A stretch of 64,000 bases of DNA from Abditibacterium sp. (GTDB lineage Bacteria > Armatimonadota > Abditibacteriia > Abditibacteriales > Abditibacteriaceae), in assembly GCA_030448265.1 (NCBI GenBank), contig JAUJNG010000003.1, forward strand, positions 62,001 to 126,000. The letters are read 5' to 3'. How positions within the stretch are numbered: the stretch's first letter is position 1; each line of letters begins with the position of its first letter. The notes below the pieces were generated by a model, which was not told the DNA's origin, did no database searches, and was given only the letters and a program-made list of their open reading frames with translations. A program made the translations under genes and the position numbers. Shown here piece after piece: positions 40,572-48,868 of this stretch.

Positions 40572-40724
40572 GATGAATTCGAGGGCTGCGCGTCGGCAAC
40601 CGGTTCAGGATGCAAGATATAAGGATTGGTGACAAGCGAAGAGGAAAGAAATCTGCCAAGTTGAGCAATGACCGCTTCCCAACTTTCTCAAGGCACCACT
40701 GACGAAAAAAATCTCCGTTTGTCT

Positions 40725-40730
40725 TATAAT
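40725..40730 (+). promoter_or_regulatory. Candidate -10 box before the TPR gene
   Basis: A perfect TATAAT 58 nt before the first sensible TPR codons. A clear -35 at ideal spacing is not visible (CTGACG about 20 nt upstream). Confidence 0.4.
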
Positions 40731-40788
40731 TTTTGTCAGAAGTTTTCAAAACTCTTCCTCCGCCGTTAGGAACGATCCCAATCTCGAA

Positions 40789-41453
40789 GTGTTTTGCGCC
40801 CAGCACAAGTGGAAAGACGCCCAGAAAGCGCTCGAAACCGCGATTGCCCTCGACCCCGACGAGAGCGATTATCATGCGCGTCTCGCCGTCGTGTGGAGCG
40901 CGCTTCAAAAGCCCAAATTCGCGGCGCAAAGCGCGCGAGGCGTTGGAACTCGACCCCGACAACCCTGACGCGCACCTGTTTTTAGGTCAGGCTCTGCTCA
41001 ATTTAGGAGAAAAAGACGCCGCGCTCCCATTTCGAGCGCGCGGTTTCGCTCGAACCGCAAAGCGCCGACGCGCACAACGGCATGGGCGTGTGTCTGCTGC
41101 GTCTGGGCGACAAACAAGGCGCTGTGCGCTCGATTTCCGAAGCCCTGCGCCTCGATCCCGAAAACGCGAGCGCACGCCACAACTTCGTCCTCGCGATGGG
41201 CGCCAAAAACCCGTTCTACGGTCTGTTCTGGCGCTGGAGTTTGCTCCTGACGCGCCTGCCGTCGTGGGGCCAAATCGGCGTCATTTTGGGATTGTGGGCC
41301 GCGATGCGGGGCCTTGACGCTCTCGCCGACGCCAACCCCGCGCTACGCCCTTACGCGACGGTTGTGCTGGGGTTTTATGTGCTGTTTTGCATTTACACTT
41401 GGGTCGCGCCCGCGCTGTTCAAGACATGGCTCAAGCGTCAAAACGCGATTTAA
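40789..41453 (+). pseudogene. TPR-domain membrane protein, frameshifted
   Basis: Three successive frames encode one tetratricopeptide protein. Frame A: WKDAQKALETAIALDPDESD then YHARLAVVWSALQKPKFAAQ. Frame B: REALELDPDNPDAHLFLGQA then LLNLGEKDAAL. Frame C: HFERAVSLEPQSADAHNGMG then VCLLRLGDKQGAVRSISEAL, followed by two membrane helices (WGQIGVILGLWAAM, LGFYVLFCIYTWVAPALF) and a basic end. The shifts lie near 40921-40940 and 41020-41030. The intact product would be about 220 residues with three TPR units and a C-terminal membrane anchor. The intact family features suggest recent breaks or base-calling errors rather than old decay. The start is uncertain (GTG 40789 or upstream). Confidence 0.7.
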
Positions 41454-41458
41454 AACAG

Positions 41459-41642
41459 ACTAAGAGTCTGTGCTCGAACAGAGTTATTGGAGCAGTCCGT
41501 CATTCTGAAGGGAGCCTAAGCGACCGAAGAATCTCAAGTCGCAGGTTCAGCCAAGCCAGATTCTTCGGTCGCTGAGGCTCCCTTCAGAATGACCAAAACG
41601 CGCAAAACGCGCGATTACTGTATTCGAGCACAGACTCTAAGA
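41459..41642. repeat. Nested palindrome
   Basis: Outer arms ACTAAGAGTCTGTGCTCGAA and TTCGAGCACAGACTCTAAGA enclose an inner palindrome (about 41500-41594): GTCATTCTGAAGGGAGCCTA then AGCGACCGAAGAATCT, with its complement ending AGGCTCCCTTCAGAATGAC. Both layers are near-perfect. Confidence 0.88.
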
Positions 41643-41690
41643 GGAGGCTCGTTCGCCGCCCGCGCAGGAGCCATACGCATCGAAATAATG

Positions 41691-41781
41691 ACATAAGTTC
41701 ACCCGCCGGAAGCCCGAAGTGGAGCGAGCTTGCGAGCGGAACGCAGGGCTGTAGGCGGTCGGGTGAAGCGCCTTGTTCTGC
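41691..41781 (-). repeat. attC-like hairpin (putative integron cassette recombination site)
   Basis: Read on the minus strand, 15 nt after the antitoxin stop: GCAGAAC (R''-like), AAGGCGC, then CTTCACCCG with its complement CGGGTGAAC, ending in CTTATGT. The 91-bp stem is imperfect, with AGCCC/GGGCT pairing inside, as in attC sites. The last box differs from the consensus GTTRRRY at its first base, so the site may be degenerate. No integrase gene is in the window. Confidence 0.55.
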
Positions 41782-41796
41782 CGGTGTTGAGACGTT

Positions 41797-42060
41797 TTAC
41801 GCCGCCTCTTGCGTGACTTTCTCTTGCAGCCAAAGGTTTACCAGCGTTTCTGCCGACACGCCGCGCTGCTGTGCGAGTGCGTGTAACTTCTGTGACAGAG
41901 TGCTTTCAACTGGATAATAAGTTGTTTTAGCGTGACCGCTCACCACGAAATCGGCGGGTTGAGTCTGTTCCCACACCTCGCCTAAATCGTGATTGTCCCA
42001 ATACTCGCCAATCTCTTGATACGATTGACCTTGAGAAATGCTGCTTTTAACTTCGTTCAT
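41797..42060 (-). CDS. brnA: BrnA-like antitoxin (CopG/RHH type)
   Basis: An 87-residue protein expected to neutralise the BrnT-like toxin encoded just upstream and to repress the operon. The N-terminal part EIGEYWDNHDLGEVWEQTQP matches the antitoxin toxin-binding region seen in BrnA/CopG-type partners. The C-terminal half VESTLSQKLHALAQQRGVSA then ETLVNLWLQEKV looks like a ribbon-helix-helix DNA-binding domain. It overlaps the toxin gene by 14 nt, the normal order for brnTA (toxin first). An attC-like hairpin follows its stop, so the pair may be a mobile cassette. Base composition is lower in G+C than the surroundings. Confidence 0.82.
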   Translation of the reverse strand: MNEVKSSISQGQSYQEIGEYWDNHDLGEVWEQTQPADFVVSGHAKTTYYPVESTLSQKLHALAQQRGVSAETLVNLWLQEKVTQEAA

Positions 42061-42331
42061 ATTGCCTCCGCTCAGTGGCCGTCATATCACGCGCTGAAAC
42101 AATGAGCGCGTGTTTGTTTTGCTTATAAACAAAGAAAACTATCAAGTAACGCCCGCCGTTGGTTTGGCCCAGAGCAGCGTAAACGTTTTCTCCTTCACGA
42201 TGGCCCTTCTCAACAAAGCGATAGTGTGGCTCATCATCAAACACTTCTTCAACTTCGTGTTCTTCGACGTGATGCTTGCGCCACAGTTTTTCAACTATGT
42301 CTTCGAGCCAAATGAAGCCTTCAATGTTCAC
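42047..42331 (-). CDS. brnT: BrnT-like toxin (type II TA)
   Basis: A 94-residue ribonuclease-type toxin of the RelE-fold BrnT family. It shows the pattern KHHVEEHEVEEVFDDEPHYR, then KGHREGENVYAALGQTNGGR then YLIVFFVYK, and SARDMTATERRQYERS at the end (family Arg, Thr-x-x-Glu-Arg-x-x-Tyr). Length is typical. It is read before and overlaps the antitoxin gene. Its A+T-richer composition and the attC-like site past the antitoxin suggest acquisition. Inhibition of translation by mRNA cleavage is known for BrnT of Brucella; activity here is inferred. Confidence 0.87.
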   Translation of the reverse strand: MNIEGFIWLEDIVEKLWRKHHVEEHEVEEVFDDEPHYRFVEKGHREGENVYAALGQTNGGRYLIVFFVYKQNKHALIVSARDMTATERRQYERS

Positions 42332-42509
42332 ACCATAATTTTATCTATTTTGCCCTACCGCCGCCAGCCAAGCCGCGCGCACCGCCAGAACAATGTTATT
42401 AACCCGCAAATTTGCGAGATAATACCGACTTTTGAACGCAAAGGTGTGTGCAGAACCGCAATCCGCGTTGTGCAGTAAAAGTCCAGTTTCTTGGTTGTTA
42501 AACCGCACC

Positions 42510-43550
42510 TCAAAGCCGCACAACCCGATTTTCGCGGCTCGACTGGTAAATCGCGCAAATCAGTTCGACGGCGCGGCGTCCGTCGCTGCCAGGGATGGCG
42601 GGAGCGCGATTTTCCCGAATCGCGCTGACGAAATCTTCATACTGCGCGCGATGGCCTTCCACTGAAATCGCGTTCGGATCGGACGCGCCGCCGCCGATTT
42701 GCGCGCTCTGCGCCAACGCGCGCACCGCTTCATCTTCGGGCTTTTCGGTTTCGAATTGCCAGAACGTCGGCCTGTCGTCCACTAATGTCGCGCTGCCGGT
42801 CGTGCCTTTGAGTTCCACGCGCTTGCTTTCGCCTGGATAACACGCCGTCGAGCCTTGAATCGTGCCAAACGCGCCGTTTTGAAAGGAAAGCCACGCCACG
42901 GCGTTGTCTTCGACTTCGATGCCCCCGTGCAGAGCCGTGCCGCAGCGCGCCGAGACTTCCGCCACCTCGCCGGCGAGCCAGAGCAGCAAATCGACGGCGT
43001 GAATCGACTGGTTCATCAGGGCGCCGCCGCCATCGAGTTCCCACGTCCCGCGCCAGCCCGCCGCAGCGTAATACTGCGCCGAGCGATACCAGGGAACATA
43101 AGCCGCGCACTGCGCGAGTTGTCCGAAGCGGCCCCCGTCAACGGCTCGTTTCATGGCCTGCGCGCCAGGGCCGAAACGCGACTGGAAAATCGCGCCCAAC
43201 TGCACGCCGTTTTGCGCGCACGCCGCGACCAGTTCGTCGATGCGCTGGGGCGTGATGTCGAGCGGTTTTTCGCACAAAACGTGCTTGCCCGCGCGCGCGG
43301 CGGCGGTGCCCAACTGCGCGTGCGTGCCCGATGGCGTGGTGATGGCAATGGCGTCGATGTCGCCCTGCGCCAGAAGCGCCGCGTAATCGGCGACGTATTC
43401 GACGCCGTTTTCGGAGGCGAATTTTTGCCCCGAATCGGCGCGGCGCGAATGAACCGCGACGAGTTCGGCGCCTTCGATCATCGAAAGCGCGCGGGCGTGA
43501 AAAGTGGCGATATTGCCGGTGCCGACGAGGGCGAAGCGGAGAGTTTTCAT
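42510..43550 (-). CDS. Gfo/Idh/MocA-family NAD(P)-dependent oxidoreductase
   Basis: Predicted sugar or inositol-type dehydrogenase, substrate unknown. The 346 residues begin with the Rossmann motif RFALVGTGNIATFHARALSM, then AITTPSGTHAQLGTAAARAG and the family Glu-Lys-Pro in HVLCEKPLDITPQ. The C-terminal sheet domain has GGALMNQSIHAVDLLLWLAG with its conserved His. Length is normal. ATG 43550 is preceded by CCTTCCCTATG-type sequence without a strong ribosome site. It is followed downstream by about 180 A+T-richer bases leading to the TA pair, and is preceded by the frameshifted GT2 gene on the same strand. Confidence 0.9.
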   Translation of the reverse strand: MKTLRFALVGTGNIATFHARALSMIEGAELVAVHSRRADSGQKFASENGVEYVADYAALLAQGDIDAIAITTPSGTHAQLGTAAARAGKHVLCEKPLDITPQRIDELVAACAQNGVQLGAIFQSRFGPGAQAMKRAVDGGRFGQLAQCAAYVPWYRSAQYYAAAGWRGTWELDGGGALMNQSIHAVDLLLWLAGEVAEVSARCGTALHGGIEVEDNAVAWLSFQNGAFGTIQGSTACYPGESKRVELKGTTGSATLVDDRPTFWQFETEKPEDEAVRALAQSAQIGGGASDPNAISVEGHRAQYEDFVSAIRENRAPAIPGSDGRRAVELICAIYQSSRENRVVRL

Positions 43551-43639
43551 AGGGAAGGGGTTTTAGCGGAGGAGCAGAGGAGCGGAGGAGCGGAGGAGTA
43601 GGGGACAATGAGACGGCAAAGCTGCTTCGGCATGCCGTT

Positions 43640-44358
43640 CTCCCCCCCTCCACCCCTCCGCAGCGCCACCCCGGGACAAACAGCGACTGCCCCAGCGAGC
43701 GAAACGCGGCTTTCCACAGTTTCCAGCGCAGAATCGAGGGCGCGCCCGTCGCGCGGTTTTGGTGCGGGACGGGGCGTTCAGAGGCGCTTTTTGGCGCCAA
43801 CTAAGGCGCCGGAGATGAGGACGTTGGCGCGCGAACGTATCGGCGGGAATCGCGGCCACGATGGGTTCCAGAACCTCGGAGCGCATCAGGCGATAGGGCA
43901 CGTTGACATCGCGCACGCCGCGACCAAACAGCAGTTTGACCACCACACGCGAGCCGCCCGACAGAATCTGGCGCGCCGCGTTCTGCTCGCGCCCGACGCG
44001 AACGCCGAAAAGCGCGTCGTAGCGCTCGCGCTTGTCCCAGAATTTGCGGAAATGTTCGGGACGCATTTCGTTGTCGCTGTCGCATTGAAAACCCACTCCG
44101 CCTCTTCGACGGCGACTTTATAGCCCTGCAAAATGGTCGGGCCGTGCCCTGCGTTGGGTTTGTTGATGATGCGGACGCGCGCATCATCGTGAAAGACCTG
44201 GAGAGCCAGGGGGTGCCGTCGGTGGAGCCGTCGTTGAGAATCAGAAGCGCGAAATCGAGGTTCATTTCGCTCAGTTGGTCGCGCCACGAGCGCACCACAT
44301 CGGCGATGCATTCGGCTTCGTTGTAAACCGGCATCACAACCATTAAATCGAGGGACAT
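43640..44358 (-). pseudogene. Family 2 glycosyltransferase, multiply frameshifted
   Basis: One GT2 protein is spread over several frames: MSLDLMVVMPVYNEAECIAD, LLILNDGSTDGTP; then VFHDDARVRIINKPNAGHGP, TILQGYKVAVEEAEWVF; then QCDSDNEMRPEHFRKFWDKR and GREQNAARQILSGGSRVVVK; then ANVLISGALVGAKK; then SERPVPHQNRATGAPSILRW and KLWKAAFRSLGQSLFV. Joins sit at short homopolymers (GGGGG 44209-44213; AAAA 44088-44091; others near 43830 and 43790). The family content is well kept, so the damage is recent or is sequence error. The intact enzyme would be a cytoplasmic-face polyprenol-phosphate or lipid GT2 of about 235-250 residues. Confidence 0.75.
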
Positions 44359-44438
44359 GGGAACGCAAGGCAATTTAACAAATAACGCGGCCCAGGTTTT
44401 CGCGGTGGCATCGCGCGTGCGGTAAAATTGGGAGTAAG

Positions 44439-44541
44439 CGACATGAAGTCGCAGCCAACGAAATTGTCGGCCTTCGCCGACAGAGGAAATGCTGCGCTGT
44501 CGGCGAAGGCCGACAATTTCGTTGGCTGCGACTTCATGTCG
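44439..44541. repeat. Perfect 46-bp-arm palindrome before ftsK
   Basis: GCGACATGAAGTCGCAGCCA then ACGAAATTGTCGGCCTTCGC then CGACAG, a 13-nt centre, and the exact complement. The arms themselves contain a smaller palindrome (GCGACATGAAGTCGC). It ends 34 nt before the ftsK start. Confidence 0.92.
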
Positions 44542-44575
44542 CTTTCGGTTCGCTTTCGGTTCGGAGTTCCAATTT

Positions 44576-47341
44576 ATGTCCCGTTTTCCCGCGCCGCTCG
44601 ACGATTTCGAGACGGACGATTTCGATATTCCCACTTTTGAAGCCCCGCCGCGCCGCCATTCGCGCCCCAACACCTCGCGGCCCGCGCCGCGCCGCCTCTC
44701 GCGTCCGCCGATTCGTCCGGTGAGCGACTTCGATGATCTCGAGCCGGCTCCGCCGCGCCCCGCGACGCGCGCTAAGGCGCCGGTTCGCTCCCAGCGGCCC
44801 TCGACAGGCAAAAATGCGCCCTCGCGCGCCCCGAAAAACGCGCCGCGCCCTGCGCCGTCGCGCGCTTTGCGCGGCATTCATTTTCAAATCGCGGGCGTGC
44901 TGTTGATGGCGTTCGGCGGCCTTCTGGCCTGGAACGCGCTGCAAAGCGCGCCCGACGGCGCCCTGCCGTTTTATGCGCTGCGCGGTTTGCGCTGGGCGTT
45001 CGGCATCGGCGCGATTGCCCTTCCGTTGGGACTGGTTTTGCTGGGCGTCGTGTTGTTTTTGAAGCGCCAGAACGTCAATCTGCGCGCTCTGGGGCGCGGC
45101 GCGCTTTGCGCGTTTTTGACGCTGCTCACGGCGGCGCATCTGCTGGTGCCGCGCGGCGCGGAGTTTCTGAGCCGCGCGACGCTGGAAGGGCACGGCGGCT
45201 ATGTCGGCGGCGCGCTCGCCTGGGCGTTGCGGCGCGCGCTGGGCGAAGTCGGCGCCGTGGTCGCGCTGAGCGCTTTCGCCCTTGTGGCGCTGCTTTTGGG
45301 AACCGAGCGCACGGCGGGCGAACTGGGCCGCAAACTGCGCGACAAGGGGAGCGATTTCGCTCATTTCGTGCGCGAAAAATGGCAACAGCGCGGCAAAAAG
45401 CGCGAGGAAAAGAAAGCGCGCGCCCAAGACCCCTGGGACTCCGACGAAGAATGGGACGACGAAGCGAATTTCGAAGAAACCGAGCGCGTTTTGCCGCCCG
45501 AAATCGGGCGCGATGTGCGTAAATCGCGGCGCAACTCGCCCTTTTTGGCGCTCGAAGCCGTGATCGGAAAAGCCAGCGAAAACGAGGAGAAAGCGGCGCC
45601 GGAAGCGTTTCCCGATGTGTCCGCACCCGCCATCGACCCCAATTCGAGCCTCGACGACCCGCAATTCCTCGAACCCGCAAAAGACGAGGCGCCGCGCATC
45701 GAAATTCTGGATACGCCGCCGCCGCCTTCGGTTGTGGATTCGCCCGTCGATATTCGCGCCGCCATCGCAGGGCGAAACGCCGATGAAATTCTCTCGCCCA
45801 GCGAGGCGCTCGAGCGCCAGGCGGAAGCCTCGGCGCAGGGCGAAATCGAGATTCGCAAGCCCAAAATCGAGCTGCCGCGCCGTCGTTTTGGCGAAGGGCC
45901 GCTCATGCCGACCTACTTCGATGACGCGGTGCGCGCGCTCGACCCGCCGGTTCCGCCCGACAACGCCGGTGCCGAAGAAGAAATTCAGCGCGGCGTCGCG
46001 GGCGTGCAGGAAACCCTCGGCGCCTTCAAAATTGATGCGCGCGTCACCGATGTCAAGCGCGGCCCCGTAATTACGCGCTATGAAGTGCAGCCAGGCGCGG
46101 GCGTGCGCGTCGCCTCGATTGCCAATTTAGATAAAGATTTAGCGCGCAGTTTGAGCGCGCTGGCGGTGAGAATCGAAGCGCCGGTGCCAGGAAAAAACGT
46201 CGTCGGCATCGAAATTCCCAATAAAAAAGTTCACCTGGTGCGAATGCGCGACGTGCTGGAGCAGCCCGATTTTTTGAGCCACCAATCGAAGCTGGCGTTC
46301 GTTTTGGGCAAAGACATCGCGGGGCAGCCGAAATGGGGCGACCTCACCAAAATGCCGCATATGCTCATCGCGGGCAGCACCAATTCGGGCAAGTCGGTGT
46401 GTCTCAACTCGATTATCGCCTCGATTTTAGTGCGCGCGCAGCCCGACGAAGTGCGTTTTTCGCTCATCGACCCCAAGCGCGTCGAACTCACGCTTTACAA
46501 GGGCATTCGGCACTTGATGCACGATGTCGTAGTCGAGCCGAAACAGGCGGTGATCGCGCTGCGGCGCGCCATTGAAGAGATGGATCGGCGCTACAAACTG
46601 TTCGCGTCGCGCGGGGTGCGAAACATCGTTTCCTTCAACTCCAAGTTGCAGGAAGGCGAAAAACCGCTGCCCTACATCGTGATTGTGATTGATGAGCTGG
46701 CGGATTTGATGATGACCGCCGCCGCCGAGTTCGAGAAGCTGATTTGCCGTCTGGCGCAACTGGCGCGCGCCACGGGCATTCATCTCATCGTGGCGACGCA
46801 GCGTCCGAGCGTCAACGTGATTACCGGCGTGATTAAGGCCAACATTCCGGCGCGCATCGCGTTCGCGGTGGCGTCGCAGGTTGACAGTCGCACCATTTTG
46901 GACGCGGTGGGCGCCGAGCGCTTAATTGGAAGCGGCGATATGCTCTACGATTCCAACAACGGCGGCAAATCGGTGCGAATTCAGGGCGCGTTTTTGAGCG
47001 AGGAAGAGGTCAATCGCATTGTGGAAGTGGTCAAAGCCGCCTACACCTACGAGGAAGACACGCCCGATGATTTGCCGACCTTCGACCTCTATTCCGAAGA
47101 CGCCGACGCCGATTTCGAGGGCGATAAACCCGCGAGCGACGAAAAACGCGATTCGCTTTACGAGGAAATCAAGGAGTTCGTGCAGCGCCACCCCGAAATG
47201 AGCGCGAGCTTGATTCAGCGCAAATTTGAAATCGGCTATCCGCGCGCGGGTCGCATTGTCGATCAACTGGAGCGCGACGGCGTTTTAGGGCCGGCGGACG
47301 GGCCCAAACCGCGCAAGGTGCTGGCGTCGAATCGAGAGTAG
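44576..47341 (+). CDS. ftsK: DNA translocase FtsK/SpoIIIE
   Basis: Septal motor that pumps chromosomal DNA during division. I choose ATG 44576 (921 residues, MSRFPAPLDDFETDDFDIPT), since the longer frame would begin in a palindrome. Order: basic Arg/Pro-rich N-terminus (1-100), four hydrophobic segments (about 105-250: IAGVLLMAFGGLLAWNAL, GIGAIALPLGLVLLGVVLF, ALCAFLTLLTAAHLLV, VVALSAFALVALLLG), acidic linker (about 270-470), then the motor with Walker A GSTNSGKS at 600-607, VIVIDELADLMM, RPSVNVITGVIKANIPARIA and SGDMLYDSNN. The C-terminal gamma winged helix is MSASLIQRKFEIGYPRAGRI. Architecture is complete. Confidence 0.95.
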   Translation: MSRFPAPLDDFETDDFDIPTFEAPPRRHSRPNTSRPAPRRLSRPPIRPVSDFDDLEPAPPRPATRAKAPVRSQRPSTGKNAPSRAPKNAPRPAPSRALRGIHFQIAGVLLMAFGGLLAWNALQSAPDGALPFYALRGLRWAFGIGAIALPLGLVLLGVVLFLKRQNVNLRALGRGALCAFLTLLTAAHLLVPRGAEFLSRATLEGHGGYVGGALAWALRRALGEVGAVVALSAFALVALLLGTERTAGELGRKLRDKGSDFAHFVREKWQQRGKKREEKKARAQDPWDSDEEWDDEANFEETERVLPPEIGRDVRKSRRNSPFLALEAVIGKASENEEKAAPEAFPDVSAPAIDPNSSLDDPQFLEPAKDEAPRIEILDTPPPPSVVDSPVDIRAAIAGRNADEILSPSEALERQAEASAQGEIEIRKPKIELPRRRFGEGPLMPTYFDDAVRALDPPVPPDNAGAEEEIQRGVAGVQETLGAFKIDARVTDVKRGPVITRYEVQPGAGVRVASIANLDKDLARSLSALAVRIEAPVPGKNVVGIEIPNKKVHLVRMRDVLEQPDFLSHQSKLAFVLGKDIAGQPKWGDLTKMPHMLIAGSTNSGKSVCLNSIIASILVRAQPDEVRFSLIDPKRVELTLYKGIRHLMHDVVVEPKQAVIALRRAIEEMDRRYKLFASRGVRNIVSFNSKLQEGEKPLPYIVIVIDELADLMMTAAAEFEKLICRLAQLARATGIHLIVATQRPSVNVITGVIKANIPARIAFAVASQVDSRTILDAVGAERLIGSGDMLYDSNNGGKSVRIQGAFLSEEEVNRIVEVVKAAYTYEEDTPDDLPTFDLYSEDADADFEGDKPASDEKRDSLYEEIKEFVQRHPEMSASLIQRKFEIGYPRAGRIVDQLERDGVLGPADGPKPRKVLASNRE

Positions 47342-47365
47342 CTCGTTTTATAAAGCCCCGCGCGG

Positions 47366-47471
47366 TTGTTATTCCGAGGAGGCACGACGAGGAATCAGTT
47401 GTGATGTCCATCAATTTGTATTTGGTGAAAGCAGTCACTGATTCCTCGTCGTGCCTCCTCGGAATGACAAC
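47366..47471. repeat. Palindrome after ftsK
   Basis: Arms of about 35 bp: GTTGTTATTCCGAGGAGGCA then CGACGAGGAATCAGT, complement at 47436-47471. It lies 24 nt past the ftsK stop and may also end transcription. Confidence 0.88.
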
Positions 47472-47516
47472 GCACTACTGAAGAGCAACTTCTTTTTGCA
47501 GCTTTGCAATCTCGCG

Positions 47517-47816
47517 ATGAACCAAATTTTCTCAATCGTTGCTTACACCGGATTTCTGTTACTTCCTCTGGTCGTCCTTTATCTGCGCGCTGTCGGGCCC
47601 AGATGGTTCACGGGGCCGGTCGCCGTTTGCGTTGTCGCGCTGGGAGGCTGCTTTCTCGTCAACGCGGGCATTCACTTTTACTTCGAGAACCTGGGCGATC
47701 AAATGCGCGCCTACGGCAATAACCCGCCCCCGCAACTGGCCGAGGAATGGGCTAACGACGGTGCCAAACAGGTGTTTGGGGTGTGGTTTGGCGGGTTTTA
47801 CGCGCTGACTTACTAG
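47517..47816 (+). CDS. Small membrane protein, possibly cut short by an amber codon
   Basis: 99 residues from ATG 47517 (MNQIFSIVAYTGFLLLPLVV), with two clear membrane helices and a periplasmic-looking loop (NLGDQMRAYGNNPPPQLAEE). It ends VFGVWFGGFYALTY at TAG. The same frame continues past the TAG as [17 protein letters not shown] and ends at TAG 25 codons later. Together these would make a perfect third membrane helix followed by positive charges. So the TAG may replace a Trp codon (TGG) by mutation or error. Family not recognised. Confidence 0.65.
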   Translation: MNQIFSIVAYTGFLLLPLVVLYLRAVGPRWFTGPVAVCVVALGGCFLVNAGIHFYFENLGDQMRAYGNNPPPQLAEEWANDGAKQVFGVWFGGFYALTY

Positions 47817-47961
47817 GCGCCCTTTGCCTTGATTTACGAAGTCGCGCGGCGAGCAAAACGGTTTGGCTCCGAACGACGCGCTCCAGCGTTGTAGCGGGTG
47901 CAACCGCGCCGAGGCTTGTGGTGTCGAAAGGCGGCGTTGGTTCCAAACAAGAGGAGCAATC

Positions 47962-48672
47962 ATGCTCGTGAAACGCAGGGTAGGATTCACGCTCATCGAA
48001 CTTTTGGTCGTCATAGCGATAATTTCGATCTTGGCGGCGATTTTATTTCCGGTTTTTGGCCGTGCGCGCGAAAACGCGCGGCGCAGTGCGTGCGCGAGCA
48101 ATTTTCGCCAGATCGGGCTGGGCGCGATGCAATACGCCCAGGACTACGATGAAACCATGCCGTTGTTTTCCTATAACGGTTTCGCCGGCTACAACGGCGC
48201 CGACGGCGCACGCTGGGCCGATATGATTTACCCCTACCTCAAAAACACGCAAATTTTCGACTGTCCCAGCGGCACCAAGAACGTGAAAACCTTCGCGGGC
48301 GGCCAGTTTCTCGACATCACCACCTACTCCTATGGCTTCGTCACGCCTTCGAGCAGCCAGCCCGTCGGCGTGGCAGGGCGAATGCTGGCGGCCATCGAAG
48401 ACACTTCCACCACGCTGATGATCATCGAAGACGGGCGTCAGGACGAGGGAGCGGGCGCCGAAACGCAGGGACGGCTCATTCCCAGCGTGGGCGAATCAAT
48501 CGGTTCTCTGGGCGGGCGGCTCAACGGTTTTCGGCACACCGGCTGCGACGAAACCGATTTCGGTTCCTACGCCTTCAACGCCGCCTATGCCGATGGACAC
48601 GTCAAATGGGTGCGTCTGACCAATGTCTGGGACAATGGTGCGATGAAGCAGTGGACGATTACCGCGGACTAA
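47962..48672 (+). CDS. Type IV pilin-like/DUF1559-style prepilin-type protein
   Basis: Exported, pseudopilin-like protein. ATG 47962 follows GAGGAG at 7 nt; longer forms are rejected. The 236 residues start [20 protein letters not shown], with a prepilin peptidase site after Gly8, then [40 protein letters not shown] and DYDE. The body has [20 protein letters not shown] and the terminal [20 protein letters not shown], typical of the large prepilin-like secreted family of Armatimonadota and Planctomycetes. Its function (pseudopilus or extracellular) is unknown. It is not next to the Tad operon. Confidence 0.9.
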   Translation: MLVKRRVGFTLIELLVVIAIISILAAILFPVFGRARENARRSACASNFRQIGLGAMQYAQDYDETMPLFSYNGFAGYNGADGARWADMIYPYLKNTQIFDCPSGTKNVKTFAGGQFLDITTYSYGFVTPSSSQPVGVAGRMLAAIEDTSTTLMIIEDGRQDEGAGAETQGRLIPSVGESIGSLGGRLNGFRHTGCDETDFGSYAFNAAYADGHVKWVRLTNVWDNGAMKQWTITAD

Positions 48673-48690
48673 CGCGTGTCTCCTGGCGTT

Positions 48691-48774
48691 TGCATCTTTG
48701 GGAGCGCGAGCATTCTTGCTCGCAGGAAATGAACGCCGTGCGAGCAAGGATGCTCGCGCTCCCAGGGGGATGCA
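48691..48774. repeat. Palindrome, GGGAGCGCGAGCAT family, copy 1
   Basis: Arms TGGGAGCGCGAGCATTCTTG then CTCGCA and the complement TGCGAGCAAGGATGCTCGCG then CTCCCA, one mismatch. Related to 53549-53605. Confidence 0.88.
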
Positions 48775-48803
48775 CTCCCACTGAGACCCGCTCTAAAAAG
48801 CAA

Positions 48804-48848
48804 AAAAAGCGAGGAACACGTTGCTAACTCCTGTGTTCCTCGCTTTTT
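48804..48848. terminator. Bidirectional terminator between the prepilin and thioredoxin genes
   Basis: AAAAAGCGAGGAACAC / GTGTTCCTCGCTTTTT, 16-bp perfect arms with a 13-nt loop. It has A/T runs on both sides and stands between convergent genes. Confidence 0.85.
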
Positions 48849-48868
48849 GCCGTTTGGGTAAATTTCAA

